From Sophora flavescens (taxonomy: Eukaryota; Streptophyta; Magnoliopsida; Fabales; Fabaceae): 64,000 nt of DNA. Of this stretch, positions 29,318 to 43,900 are shown one piece after another. The stretch's first letter is position 1. Each line of letters starts with the position of its first letter. The stretch lies in the NCBI GenBank assembly GCA_030762895.1, contig JAUPTC010000230.1, positions 1 to 64,000 of the forward strand, in the 5' to 3' direction. The position numbers and the translations under genes were made by a program. The notes under the pieces were generated by a model. It saw only the letters and a program-made list of their open reading frames with translations, had not been told where the DNA came from and made no database searches.

Positions 29318-31239
29318 ATTATTGGGCTTAATTGCTAAACATTGTTAATTTTCGGATTTTTCACTCATCCTGACCTTGTTGCCTTGTGCAGAGCATAACT
29401 AGAGCTACAGTTATCGAATTTTGGTGATCTTGCTGTCCATAGAAAGATAAGGAAGAGACCTATAATTTCATGTTTCATAAGAATTTTCAAATTAGGCCAA
29501 AATCAAGGCTAAATTGGGTCCCGAGTTCTCTGGCGCGGATCGGCGCGCAGTCCATGATGTTCCTTCACTTAAATGTGCCTAACTTACTCATCTTAAGCCC
29601 AATTAAGGCATATGATAACTTGTTGGAAAGCTTATTCAGAGTCCCTTAATTTGGTCTGGGGTTAGGCCAGGATTAATAAGAATAAATAGCAGTTTACAGC
29701 CGCACAAGCCAGAGAGAGACGGAAATTAGACAACTTTTACAATCATTGTTTTTGCTTTTACATTATTGGGCTTAATTGGGCTTAATTGCTAAACATTTTT
29801 AATTTTCGGATTTTTCACTCATCCTGACCTTGTTGCCTTACGCAGAGCATAACTAGAGCTACAGATATCGGATTTTGGTGATCTTGTTGTCCCTAGAAAG
29901 ATAAGGAAGAGACATAGAATTTCAGATTTCACTGGAATTGTCAAATTATGCCAAAATCAAGGCTAAATTGGGTCCCGAGTTCTCTGGCGCGGATCAGTGT
30001 GCAGTCCATTATGTTCCTTCACTTAAATGGGACTAACTTACTCATCTTAAGCCCAATTAGGGCGTATGATACACTGTTGGAACGCTTATTCAGAGGCCCT
30101 TAATTTGGTCTAGGGTTAGGTCAGGATTAATAAGCAAAAATAGCAGTTTACAGCCGCACAAGACAGAGAGATGGAAATCAGACAACTTTTACAATCATTA
30201 TTTTTGCTTTTACATTATTGGTCTTAATTGGGCTTAATTGCTAAACTTTGTTAATTTTTGGATTTTTCACTCATCCTGACCTTGTGGCATTACGCACAGC
30301 ATAACTAAAGAGACAGATATCGGATTTTGGCGATCTTGCTGTCCCTAGAAAGATAAGGAAGAGACCTACAATTTCAGGTTTCATAAGAACTGTCAAATTA
30401 GGCCAAAATTAAGGCAAAATTGGGTTCCGAGTTCTCTGGCGCGGATCATTGCGCAGTCCATGATGTTCCTTCACTTAAATGGGCCTAACTTACTCATCTT
30501 AAGCCCAATTAAGGCATATGATACCTTGTTGGAAAGTTTATTCAGAGTCCCTTAATTTGGTCTAGGGTTAGGTGAGGATTAAGAAGCATAAATAGCAGTT
30601 TACAGCCGCACAAGCAAGAGAGAGACGGAAATTAGACAACTATTACAATCATTGTTTTTGCTTTTACATTATTGGGCTTAATTGCTAAACATTGTTAATT
30701 TTCGGATTTTTCACTCATCCTGACCTTATTGCCTTACGCATAGCATAACTAGAGCTACAGATATCGGATTTTGGTGATCTTGCTGTCCCTAGAAAGATAA
30801 GGAAGAGACCTATAATTTCTGGTTTCACAAGAATTGTCAAATTAGGCCAAAATCAAGGCTAAATTGGGTCCAATGTTCTCTGGCGCGGATCAATGCGCAG
30901 TCCATGATGTTCCTTCACTTAAATGGGCCTAACTTACTCATCTGAAGCCCAATTAAGGGATATGACACCTTGTTGGAAAGCTTATTCAGAGGCCCTTAAT
31001 TTGGTCTAGGGTTAGGTCAGGATTAATAAGCATAAATAGGAGTTTACAGCAGCACAAGCAAAAGAGAGACGGAAATTAGACAACATTTACAATCATTGTT
31101 TTTCCTTTTACATTATTGGGCTTAATTGGGCTTAATTGATAAACATTGTTAATTTTCGTATTTTTCACTCATCCTGACCTTGTTGCCTTACGTAGAGCAT
31201 TACTAGAGATACTGATATCGGATTTTGATGATCTTGCTG
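29318..31239 (+). repeat. 444-bp satellite array before the higher-order repeat
   Basis: About 4.3 monomers of the common type. The monomer around 29,940-30,090 carries the private variants GTGTGCAGTCCATTATGTTC and GGGCGTATGATACACTGTTGG, which recur near 59,620-59,710 beyond the higher-order repeat. The sequence at 30,134-30,310 nearly repeats 20,921-21,100. No gene is seen. Confidence 0.95.
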
Positions 31240-34200
31240 TCCCAAGAAAGTAAGGAAGAGACTTACAATTTCAGATTTCACTAGAATTGTCAAATTAGGC
31301 CAAAATGAAGGCTAAATTGGGTCCCGAGTTCTCTGGCGCGGATTAGTGCGCAGTCCATGATGTTCATTCACTTAAATGGGCCTAACTTACTCATCTAAAA
31401 CCCAATTAAGACATATGATACCTTTTTGGAAAGCTTATTCAGAGGCCTTTAATATGGTCTAGGGTTAGGTCAAGATTAATAAGCATAAATAGGAGTTTAC
31501 AACCACACAAGCAAGAGAGAGAGACGGAAATTAGACAACTATTACAATCATTGTTTTTGCTTTTACATTATTGGGCTTAATGGCTAAACATTGATAATTT
31601 TCAGATTTTTCACTCATCCTGACCTTGTTGCCTTGCCCAGAGCATAACTAGAGCTACAGATATCGGATTTTGGTGATCTTGCTATCCCTAGAAAGATAAG
31701 GAAGAGACCTACAATTTCGGGTTTCACAAGAATTGTCAAATTAGGCCAAAATCATGGCTAAATTGGGTCCCGAGTTCTCTGGTGCGGATCAATGCGTAGT
31801 CAATTATGTTCCTTCACTTAAATGGTCCTAACTTAATCATCTTAAGCCCAATTAAGGCATATGATACCCTGTTGGAAAGCTTATTCAGAGGCCCTTAATT
31901 TGATCTAGGGTTAGGTCAGGAAAAATAAGCATAAATAGCAGTGTACTGCAGCACAAGCCAGAGAGAGACAGAAATTAGAAAACTTTTACAATCATTATTT
32001 TTGTTTTTACATTATTGGGCTTAATTGCTAAACATTGTTAATTTTCGGATTTACCACGCATCCTGACCTTGTTGCCTTGCGCATAGCATAACTTGAGCTA
32101 CAAATATCGGATTTTGGTGATCTTGCTGTCCCTAGAAAGATAAGGAAGAGACCTACAATTTCAGGTGACACATGAACTGTCAAATTAGGCCAAAATCAAG
32201 GCTAAATTAGGTCCCGAGTTCTCTGGCACGGATCAGTGTGCAGTCCATGATTTTCCTTCACTTAAATGGACCTAACTTACTCATCTAAAGCCAAATTAAG
32301 GCATATGATACCTTGTTGGAAAGCTTATTCAGAGGCCCTTAATTTGGTCTAGGGTTAGGTCAGGATTAATAAGCATAAATAGCAGTTTACAACCGCAAAA
32401 GCCAGAGAGAGACGGAAATTAGACAACTTTTACAATCATTGTTTATGCTTTTACATTATTGACTTAATTGATAAACATTGTTAATTTTCGGATTTTTCAC
32501 TCATCCTGACCTTGTTGCCTTGCGCAGAGCATAACTAGGGCTACAGATATCGGATTTTGGTGATCTTGCTGTCCCTAGAAAGATAAGGAAGAGACCTACA
32601 ATTTCTGGTTTCACAAGAATTGTCAAATTAGGCCAAAATCAAGTCTAAATTGGGTCCCGAGTTCTCTGGCGCGGAGTAGTGCGCAATCCATTATGTGCCT
32701 TCACTTAAATGGGCCTAACTTACACATCTGAAGCCCAATTAAGACATATGATACCTTGTTGGAAAGCTTATTCAGAGGCCCTTAATTTGGTTCAGGTTTA
32801 GGTCAGGATTAATAAGCTAAAATAGCAGTTTACTACCGCACTAGCCAGAGAGAAACGGAAATTAGACAACTTTTACAATCATTGTTTTTGCTTTTACATT
32901 ATTGGGCTTAATTGCTAAACATTGTTAATTTTCGGATTTTTCACTCATCCTGACCATGTTGCCATGCGCAGAGCATAACTAGAGCAACATATATCGGATT
33001 TTGGTGATCTTGCTTTCCCTAGAAAGAAAAGGAAGAGACCTACAATTTCATGTTTCACAAGAATTGTCAAATTACACCAAAATCAAGGCTAAATTATGTC
33101 CCGAGTTCACTGGCGCGGATTAGTGCGCTGTCCATGATGTTCCTTCACTTAAATGGGACCAACTTACTCATCTTAAGCCCAATTAAGGCATATGATAGCT
33201 TGTTGGAAAGCTTATTCAGAGGCCCTTAATTTGGTCTTGGGTTAGGTCCGGATTACTAAGCATAAATAGCAGTTTACAGATGCACAAGCCAGAGAGAGAC
33301 GGAAATTAGACAACTTTTACAATCATTGTTTTTGCTTTTACATTATTGGGCTTAATTGTTAAACATTGTCAATTTTCAGATTTTTCACGCATCCTGACCT
33401 TGTTGCCTTGCGCAGAGCATAACTAGAGCTACAGATATCTGATTTTGGTGATCTTGCTGTCGGTAGAAAGATAAGGAAGAGACCTACAATTTCATGTGTC
33501 ACAAGAATTGTCAAATTAGGCCAAAATCAAGGCTAAATTGGGTCCCGAGTTCTATGGCGCGGATCAATGCGCAGTCCATGATGTTCCTTCACTTAAATGG
33601 GCCTCACTTACTCATCTTAAGCCCAATTAAGGCATATGATACCTTGTTGGAAAGCTTATTCAGAGTCCCTTAATTTGGTCTTGGGTTAGGTCAGCATTAG
33701 TAAGCATAAATAGCAGTTTATAAATGTACAAGCTAAAGAGAGACCGAAATTAGACAATTTTTACAATCATTGTTTTTGCTTTTACATTTTTGGGCTTAAT
33801 TGCTAAACATTGTTATTTTTCAAATTTTTCACGCATCCTGACCTTGTTACCATACGCATAGCATAACTAGAGCTATAGATATCTGATTTTGGTGATCTTG
33901 TTGTCCCTAGAATGAAAAGGAAGAGACCTACAATTTCATGTTTCACAAGAATTGTCAAATTACACCAAAATCAAGACTAAATTATGTCCCGAGTTCACTG
34001 GCGCGGATCAGTGCGCAGTCCATGATGTTCCTTCACTTAAATGGGCCTAACTTACTCATCTTAAGCCCAAATAAGGCATATGATACCTTGTTGGAAAACT
34101 TATTCAGAGGCCCTTAATTTGGTCTTGGGTTAGGTCCGGATTACTAAGCATAAATAGCAGTTTACAGATGCACAAGCCAGAGAGAGATGGAAATTAGACA

Positions 34201-37200
34201 ACTTTTACAATCATTCTTTTTGTCTTTTACATTATTGGGCTTAATTGCTAAACATTGTTAATTTTCGGATTTTTCACTCATCCTGACCATGTTGCCATGC
34301 GCAGAGCATAACTAGAGCAACATATATCGGATTTTGGTGATCTTGCTTTCCCTAGAAAGAAAAGGAAGAGACCTACAATTTCATGTTTCACAAGAATTGT
34401 CAAATTACACCAAAATCAAGGCTAAATTATGTCCCGAGTTCACTGGCGCGGATTAGTGCGCTGTCCATGATGTTCCTTCACTTAAATGGGCCTAACTTAC
34501 ACATCTGAAGCCCAATTAAGACATATGATACCTTGTTGGAAAGCTTATTCAGAGGCCCTTAATTTGGTTCAGGTTTAGGTCAGGATTAATAAGCTAAAAT
34601 AGCAGTTTACTACCGCACTAGCCAGAGAGAAACGGAAATTAGACAACTTTTACAATCATTGTTTTTGCTTTTACATTATTGGGCTTAATTGCTAAACATT
34701 GTTAATTTTCGGATTTTTCACTCATCCTGACCATGTTGCCATGCGCAGAGCATAACTAGAGCAACATATATCGGATTTTGGTGATCTTGCTTTCCCTAGA
34801 AAGAAAAGGAAGAGACCTACAATTTCATGTTTCACAAGAATTGTCAAATTACACCAAAATCAAGGCTAAATTATGTCCCGAGTTCACTGGCGCGGATTAG
34901 TGCGCTGTCCATGATGTTCCTTCACTTAAATGGGACCAACTTACTCATCTTAAGCCCAATTAAGGCATATGATAGCTTGTTGGAAAGCTTATTCAGAGGC
35001 CCTTAATTTGGTCTTGGGTTAGGTCCGGATTACTAAGCATAAATAGCAGTTTACAGATGCACAAGCCAGAGAGAGACGGAAATTAGACAACTTTTACAAT
35101 CATTGTTTTTGCTTTTACATTATTGGGCTTAATTGTTAAACATTGTCAATTTTCAGATTTTTCACGCATCCTGACCTTGTTGCCTTGCGCAGAGCATAAC
35201 TAGAGCTACAGATATCTGATTTTGGTGATCTTGCTGTCGGTAGAAAGATAAGGAAGAGACCTACAATTTCATGTGTCACAAGAATTGTCAAATTAGGCCA
35301 AAATCAAGGCTAAATTGGGTCCCGAGTTCTATGGCGCGGATCAATGCGCGATCCATGATGTTCCTTCACTTAAATGGGCCTCACTTACTCATCTTAAGCC
35401 CAATTAAGGCATATGATACCTTGTTGGAAAGCTTATTCAGAGTCCCTTAATTTGGTCTTGGGTTAGGTCAGCATTAGTAAGCATAAATAGCAGTTTATAA
35501 ATGTACAAGCTAAAGAGAGACCGAAATTAGACAATTTTTACAATCATTGTTTTTGCTTTTACATTTTTGGGCTTAATTGCTAAACATTGTTATTTTTCAA
35601 ATTTTTCACGCATCCTGACCTTGTTACCATACGCATAGCATAACTAGAGCTATAGATATCTGATTTTGGTGATCTTGTTGTCCCTAGAATGAAAAGGAAG
35701 AGACCTACAATTTCATGTTTCACAAGAATTGTCAAATTACACCAAAATCAAGACTAAATTATGTCCCGAGTTCACTGGCGCGGATCAGTGCGCAGTCCAT
35801 GATGTTCCTTCACTTAAATGGGCCTAACTTACTCATCTTAAGCCCAAATAAGGCATATGATACCTTGTTGGAAAACTTATTCAGAGGCCCTTAATTTGGT
35901 CTTGGGTTAGGTCCGGATTACTAAGCATAAATAGCAGTTTACAGATGCACAAGCCAGAGAGAGATGGAAATTAGACAACTTTTACAATCATTCTTTTTGT
36001 CTTTTACATTATTGGGCTTAATTGCTAAACATTGTCAATTTTCGGATTTTTCACGCATCCTGACCTTGTTGCCTTGCGCCGAGCATAACTAGAGCTACAG
36101 ATATCTGATTTTGGTGATCTTGCTGTCCGTAGAAACATAAGGAAGAGACCTACAATTTCATGTATCACAAAAAAAGTCAAATTAGGCCAAAATAAAGGCG
36201 AAATTGGGTCCCGATTTCTCTGGCGCAGATCAGTGCGCAGTCCATGTTGTTCCTTCACTTAAATGGGCCTAATTTACTCATCTTAAGCCCAATTAAGGCA
36301 TATGATACCTTGTTGGAAAGCTTATTCAGAGGCCCTTAATTTGGTATTGGGTTAGGTCGGGATTAATAAGCATAAATTACAGTTTACGGATGCACAAGCT
36401 AGAGAGAGACGGAAATTAGACAACTTTTACAATCATTGTTTTTGCTTTTACATTATTGGGCTTAATTGCTAAACATTGTCAATTTTTGGATATTTCACGC
36501 ATCCTGACCTTGTTGCCTTGTGCGAAGCATAACTAGAGCTACATATATCGGATTTTGGTGATCTTCCTGTCCCTAGAAAGATAAGGAAGAGACCTACAAT
36601 TTCAGGTACCACAAGAATTGCAAATTAGGCAAAAATGAAGGCAAAATTGGTTCCCGAGTTCTCTGGCGTAGATCGGTGTGCGCGATCCATGATGTTCCTT
36701 CACTTAAATGGGCTTAACTTACTCATCTTAAGCCCAATTAAGGCAGATGATACCTTGTTGGAATTCTTATTCAAAGGCCCTTAATTTGGTCTAGGGTTAG
36801 GTCAGGATTAATAAGAATAAATAGCAGTTTACAACCGCACAAGCCAGAGGGAGACGAAAATTAGACAACTTTTGCAATCGTTGTTTTTGCTTTTACATTA
36901 TTGGGCTTAATTGCTAAACATTGTTAACTTTTGGCTTTTTCACTCATCCTGACCATGTTGCCTTGCGCAGAGCATAACTAGAGCTACAAATATCGGATTT
37001 TGGTGTTGTTGCAGTCCCTAGAACGATAAGGAAGAGACCTACAATTTCAGGTTTCATAAGAATTGTCAAGTTAGGCTAAAATCAATGCTAAATTGGGTCC
37101 GGAGTTCTCTGGCGCGGATCAGTGCACAGTGTATGATGTTCCTTCACTTAAATGGTCCTAACTTACTCATCTTAAGCCCAATTAAGGCATATGATACCTT

Positions 37201-37902
37201 TTTGGAAAGTTTATTCAGAGGCCCTTAATTTGGTATAGGGTTAGGACAGGATTACTAAGGATAAATAGCAGTTTACTGCCGCACAAGCCCGAGAGAGACG
37301 GAAATTAGACAACTTTTACAATCATTGTTTTTGCTTTTACATTATTGGGCTTAATTGCTAAACATTGTTAATTTTTGGATTTTTCACTCATCCTGACCAT
37401 GTTGCCTTGCGCAGAGCATAACTAGAGCTACATACATCGGATTTTGGTAATCTTGCTGTCCCTAGAAAGATAAGGAAGAGACCTACAATTTCATGTATCA
37501 CAAGAATTGTAAAATTAGGACAAAATCAAGGCTAAATTGGGTCCCGAGTTCTCTGGCGCGGATGAGTGCGCAGTCCATGATGTTCCTTCACTTTAATGGG
37601 CCTAACTTACTCATCTTAAACCCAATTAAGGCATATGATACCATTTTGGAAAGCTTATTCAGAGGCCCTCAATTTTGTCTAAGGTTAGGTCAGGATTAAT
37701 AAGAATAAATAGCAGTTTATAGCCGCACAAGCCAGAGAGAGATGGAAATTAGACAACTTTTGCAATCATTATTTTTGCTTTTACGTTATTGGGCTTAATT
37801 GCTAAACATTGTTAATTTTCGGATTTTTCACTCATCCTGACCTTGTTGCCTTGCGCAGTACATAACTTGAGCTACAGATATCGGATTTTGGTGATCTTGC
37901 TG
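31240..37902 (+). repeat. HOR cassette block 1, irregular (about 15 monomers)
   Basis: It opens with the marker monomer (TCCCAAGAAAGTAAGG at 31,240) and ends with the last-monomer type containing TTTTGGTAATCTTGC (near 37,440). It has the same ordered types as the later blocks plus an internal four-monomer duplication at 32.7-36.0 kb, giving 6663 bp, about 15 monomers. Confidence 0.88.
32700..36036 (+). repeat. Four-monomer (1.78 kb) tandem duplication
   Basis: About 32,700-34,255 is nearly identical to about 34,482-36,036, offset about 1781 bp. Shared private variants include GCTGTCGGTAGAAAG (33,458/35,239), CTAAAATAGCAGTTTACTACCG and TCATTCTTTTTGTCTTTTAC. The monomer at about 34,274-34,717 is a hybrid. 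Its first half matches the type with AGAGCAACATATATCGG and TAGTGCGCTGTCC, and its second half (from CTTACACATCTGAAGCC) matches the preceding type. That is the expected joint of an unequal exchange. Confidence 0.9.
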
Positions 37903-40900
37903 TCCCAAGAAAGTAAGGAAGAGACTTACAATTTCAGGTTTCACTAGAATTGTAAAATTAGGCCAAAATCAAGGCTAAATTGGGTCCCGAGTTCTCTGGC
38001 GCGGATTAGTGCGCAGTCCATGATGTTCATTCACTTAAATGAGCCTAACTTACTCATCTTAAACCCAATTAAGACATATGATACCTTTTTGGAAAGCTTA
38101 TTCAGAGGCCGTTAATATGGTCTAGGGTTAGGTCAAGATTAATAAGCATAAATAGGAGTTTACAACCGCACAAGCAAGAGAGAGAGACGGAAATTAGACA
38201 ACTATTACAATCCTTGTTTTTGCTTTTACATTATTGGGCTTAATTGCTAAACATTGTTAATTTTCGGATTTTTCACTCATCCTGACCTTGTTGCCTTGCC
38301 CAGAGCATAACTAGAGCTACAGATATCGGATTTTTGTGATCTTGCTGTCCCTAGAAAGATAAGGAAGAGATCTACAATTTCAGGTTTCCAAGAATTGTCA
38401 AATTAGGCCAAAATCATGGCTAAATTGGGTCCCGAGTTCTCTGGTGCGGATCAATGCGCAGTCAATTATGTTCCTTCACTTAAATGGGCCTAACTTAATC
38501 ATCTTAAGCCCAATTAAGGCATATGATATCTTGTTGGAAAGCTTATTCAGAGGCCCTTAATTTGGTCTAGGGTTAGGTCAGGAAAAATAAGCATAAATAG
38601 CTGTGTACAGCAGCACAAGCCAGAGAGAGACGGAAATTAGAAAACTTTTACAATCATTGTTTTTGCTTTTACATTATTGGGCTTAATTGCTAAACATTGT
38701 TAATTTTCGGATTTACCACGCATCCTGACCTTGTTGCCTTGCGCATAGCTTAACTTGAGCTACAAATATCGGATTTTGGTGATCTTGCTGTCCCTAGAAA
38801 GATAAGGAAGAGGCCTACAATTTCAGGTGACACATGAACTGTCAAATTAGGCCAAAATCAAGGCTAATTTGGGTCCCGAGTTCTCTGGCACGGATCAGTG
38901 TGCAGTCCATGATTTTCCTTCACTTAAATGGACCTAACTTACTCATCTAAAGCCCAATTAAGGCTTATGATACCTTGTTGGAAAGCTTATTCAGAGGCCC
39001 TTAATTTGGTCTAGGGTTAGGTCAGGATTAATAAGCATAAATAGCAGTTTACAGCCGCAAAAGCCAGAGAGAGACGGAAATTAGACAACTTTTACAATCA
39101 TTGTTTATGCTTTTACATTATTGACTTAATTGATAAACATTGTTAATTTTCGGATTTTTCACTCATCCTGACCTTGTTGCCTTGCGCAGAGCATAACTAG
39201 GGCTACAGATATCGGATTTTGGTGATCTTGCTGTCCCTAGAAAGATAAGGAAGAGACCTACAATTTCAGGTTTCACAAGAATTGTCAAATTAGGCCAAAA
39301 TCAAGGCTAAATTGGGTCCCGAGTTCTCTGGCGCGGATTAGTGCGCAATCCATTATGTTCCTTCACTTAAATGGGCCTAACTTACACATCTTAAGCCCAA
39401 TTAAGACATATGATACCTTGTTGGAAAGCTTATTCAGAGGCCCTTAATTTGGTTCAGGTTTAGGTCAGGATTAATAAGCTAAAATAGCAGTTTACTACCA
39501 CACTAGCCAGAGAGAGACGGAAATTAGACAACTTTTACAATCATTGTTTTTGCTTTTACATTATTGGGCTTAATTGCTAAACATTGTTAATTTTCGGATT
39601 TTTCACTCATACTGACCATGTTGCCTTGCGCAGAGCATAACTAGAGCAACATATATCGGATTTTGGTGATCTTGTTGTCCCTAGAAAGAAAAGGAAGAGA
39701 CCTACAATTTCATGTTTCACTAGGATTGTCAAATTAGGCCAAAATCAAGGCTAAATTGGGTCCCGAGTTCTATGGCGCGGATCAATGCGCAGTCCATGAT
39801 GTTCCTTCACTTAAATGGGCCTCACTTACTCATCTTAAGCCCAATTAAGGCATATGATACCTTGTTGGAAAGCTTATTCAGAGTCCCTTAATTTGGTCTT
39901 GGGTTAGGTCAGCATTAGTAAGCATAAATAGAAGTTTATAGATGCACAAGCTAGAGAGAGACCGATATTAGACAATTTTTACAATCATTGTTTTTGCTTT
40001 TACATTTTTGGGCTTAATTGCTAAACATTGTTATTTTTCAAATTTTTCACGCATCCTGACCTTGTTACCATACGCATAGCATAACTAGAGCTATAGATAT
40101 CTGATTTTGGTGATCTTGCTGTCCCTAGAAAGAAAAGGAAGTGACCTACAATTTCATATTTCACAATAATTGTCAAATTACACCAAAATCATGGCTAAAT
40201 TATGTCCCAAGTTCACTGGCGCGGATCAGTGCGCAGTCCATGATGTTCCTTCACTTAAATGGGCCTAACTTACTCATCTTAAGCCCAAATAAGGCATATG
40301 ATACCTTGTTGGAAAGCTTATTCAGAGGCCCTTAATTTGGTCTTGGGTTAGGTCCGGATTACTAAGCATAAATAGCAGTTTACAGATGCACAAGCCAGAG
40401 AGAGACGGAAATTTGACAACTTTTACAATCATTCTTTTTGTCTTTTACATTATTGGGCTTAATTGCTAAACATTGTCAATTTTCGGATTTTTCACGCATC
40501 CTGACCTTGTTGCCTTGCGCCGAGCATTACTAGAGCTACAGATATCTGATTTTGGTGATCTTGTTGTCCGTAGAAAGATAAGGAAGAGACCTACAATTTC
40601 ATGTATCACAAAAAAAGTCAAATTAGGCCAAAATAAAGGCTAAATTGGGTCCCGATTTCTTTGGCGCGGATCAGTGCGCAGTCCATGATGTTCCTTCACT
40701 TAAATGGGCCTAATTTACTCATCTTAAGCCCAATTAAGGCATATGATACCTTGTTGGAAAGCTTATTCAGAGGCCCTTAATTTGGTATTGGGTTAGGTCG
40801 GGATTAATAAGCATAAATTGCAGTTTACAGATGCACAAACTAGAGAGAGACGGAAATTAGACAACTTTTACAATCATTGTTTTTGCTTTTACATTATTGG

Positions 40901-43900
40901 GCTTAATTGCTAAACATTGTCAATTTTCGGATATTTCACGCATCCTGACCTTGTTGCCTTGTGCGAAGCATAACTAGAGCTACAGATTTCGGATTTTGGT
41001 GATCTTCCTGTCCCTAGAAAGATAAGGAAGAGGCCTACAATTTCAGGTACCACAAGAATTGTCAAATTCGGCCAAAATGAAGGCAAAATTGGTTCCCGAG
41101 TTCTCTGGCGCAGATCAGTGCGCAGTCCATGATGTTCCTTCACTTAAATGGGCTTAACTTACTCATCTTAAGCCCAATTAAGGCAGATGATACCTTGTTG
41201 GAATTCTTATTCAGAGGCCCTTAATTTGGTCTAGGGTTAGGTCAGGATTAATAAGAATAAATAGCAGTTTACATCCGCACAAGCCAGAGAGAGACGAAAA
41301 TTAGACAACTTTTGCAATCGTTGTTTTTGCTTTTATATTATTGGGCTTAATTCCTAAACATTGTTAAATTTTGGATTTTTCACTGATCCTGACCATGTTG
41401 CCTAGCGCAGAGCATAACTAGAGCTACAAATATCGGATTTTGGTGATGTTGCAGTCCCTAGAACGATAAGGAAGAGACCTACAATTTCAGGTTTCATAAG
41501 AATTGTCAAGTTAGGCAAAAATCAATGCTAAATTGGGTCGGAAGTTCTCTGGCGCGGATCAGTGCACGGTGTATGATGTTCCTTCACTTAAATGGTCCTA
41601 ACTTACTCATCTTAAGCCCAATTAAGGCATATGATACCTTTTTGGAAAGCTTATTCAGAGGCCCTTAATTTGGTCTAGGGTTAGGTCAGGATTACTAAGC
41701 ATAAATAGCAGTTTACTGCCGCACAAGCCCGAGAGAGACGGAAATTAGACAACTTTTACAATCATTGTTTTTGCTTTTACATTATTGGGCTTAATTGCTA
41801 AACATTGTTAATTTTCGGATTTTTCACTCATCCTGACCTTGTTGCCTTGCGCAGGGCATAACTTGAGCTATAGATATCGGATTTTGGTGATCTTGTTGTC
41901 CCAAGAAAGTACGGAAGAGACTTACAATTTCAGGTTTCACTAGAATTGTCAAATTAGGCCAAAATCAAGGCTAAATTGGGTCCCGAGTTCTCTGGCGCGG
42001 ATTCATGCGCAGTCCATGATGTTCATTCACTTAAATGGGCCTAACGTACTCATCTTAAACCCAATTAAGACATATGATACCTTTTTGGAAAGCTTATTCA
42101 GAGGCCGTTAATATGGTCTAGGGTTAGGTCAAGATTAATAAGCAAAAATAGGAGTTTACAACCGCACAAGCAAGAGAGAGAGATGGAAATTAGACAACTA
42201 TTACAATCCTTGTTTTTGCTTTTACATTATTGGGCTTAATTGCTAACCATTGTTAATTTTCAAATTTTTCACTCATCCTGACCTTGTTACCTTGCCCAGA
42301 GCATAACTAGAGCTACAGATATCGGATTTTGGTGATCTTGCTGTCCCTAGAAAGATAAGGAAGTGACCTACAATTTCAGGTTTCACAAGAATTGTCAAAT
42401 TAGGCCAAAATGATAGCTAAATTGGGTCCCGAGTTCTCTGGTGCGGATCAATGCGCAGTCAATTATGTTCCTTCACTTAAATGGGCCTAACTTAATCATC
42501 TTAAGCCCAATTAAGGCATATGATATCTTGTTGGAAAGCTTATTCAGAGGCCCTTAATTTGGTCTAGGGTTAGGTCAGGAAAAATAAGCATAAATAGCTG
42601 TGTACAGCAGCACAAGCCAGAGAGAGACGGAAATTAGAAAACTTTTACAATCATTGTTTTTGCTTTTACATTATTGGGCTTAATTGCTAAACATTGTTAA
42701 TTTTCGGATTTACCACGCATCCTGACCTTGTTGCCTTGCGCATAGCTTAACTTGAGCTACAAATATCGGATTTTGGTGATCTTGCTGTCCCTAGAAAGAT
42801 AAGGAAGAGGCCTACAATTTCAGGTGACACATGAACTGTCAAATTAGGCCAAAATCAAGGCTAATTTGGGTCCCGAGTTCTCTGGCACGGATCAGTGTGC
42901 AGTCCATGATTTTCCTTCACTTAAATGGACCTAACTTACTCATCTAAAGCCCAATTAAGGCTTATGATACCTTGTTGGAAAGCTTATTCAGAGGCCCTTA
43001 ATTTGGTCTAGGGTTAGGTCAGGATTAATAAGCATAAATAGCAGTTTACAGCCGCAAAAGCCAGAGAGAGACGGAAATTAGACAACTTTTACAATCATTG
43101 TTTATGCTTTTACATTATTGACTTAATTGATAAACATTGTTAATTTTCGGATTTTTCACTCATCCTGACCTTGTTGCCTTGCGCAGAGCATAACTAGGGC
43201 TACAGATATCGGATTTTGGTGATCTTGCTGTCCCTAGAAAGATAAGGAAGAGACCTACAATTTCAGGTTTCACAAGAATTGTCAAATTAGGCCAAAATCA
43301 AGGCTAAATTGGGTCCCGAGTTCTCTGGCGCGGATTAGTGCGCAATCCATTATGTTCCTTCACTTAAATGGGCCTAACTTACACATCTTAAGCCCAATTA
43401 AGACATATGATACCTTGTTGGAAAGCTTATTCAGAGGCCCTTAATTTGGTTCAGGTTTAGGTCAGGATTAATAAGCTAAAATAGCAGTTTACTACCACAC
43501 TAGCCAGAGAGAGACGGAAATTAGACAACTTTTACAATCATTGTTTTTGCTTTTACATTATTGGGCTTAATTGCTAAACATTGTTAATTTTCGGATTTTT
43601 CACTCATATCGACCATGTTGCCTTGCGCAGAGCATAACTAGAGCAACATATATCGGATTTTGGTGATCTTGTTGTCCCTAGAAAGAAAAGGAAGAGACCT
43701 ACAATTTCATGTTTCACTAGGATTGTCAAATTAGGCCAAAATCAAGGCTAAATTGGGTCCCGAGTTCTATGGCGCGGATCAATGCGCAGTCCATGATGTT
43801 CCTTCACTTAAATGGGCCTCACTTACTCATCTTAAGCCCAATTAAGGCATATGATACCTTGTTGGAAAGCTTATTCAGAGTCACTTAATTTGGTCTTGGG

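Noticed and set aside
20921..30310. Dating the CACTA-2 insertion from the near-identical stretches at 20,921 and 30,134
   Set aside because: The element lies between the two copies, not within one, so presence or absence at an equivalent site cannot be compared.
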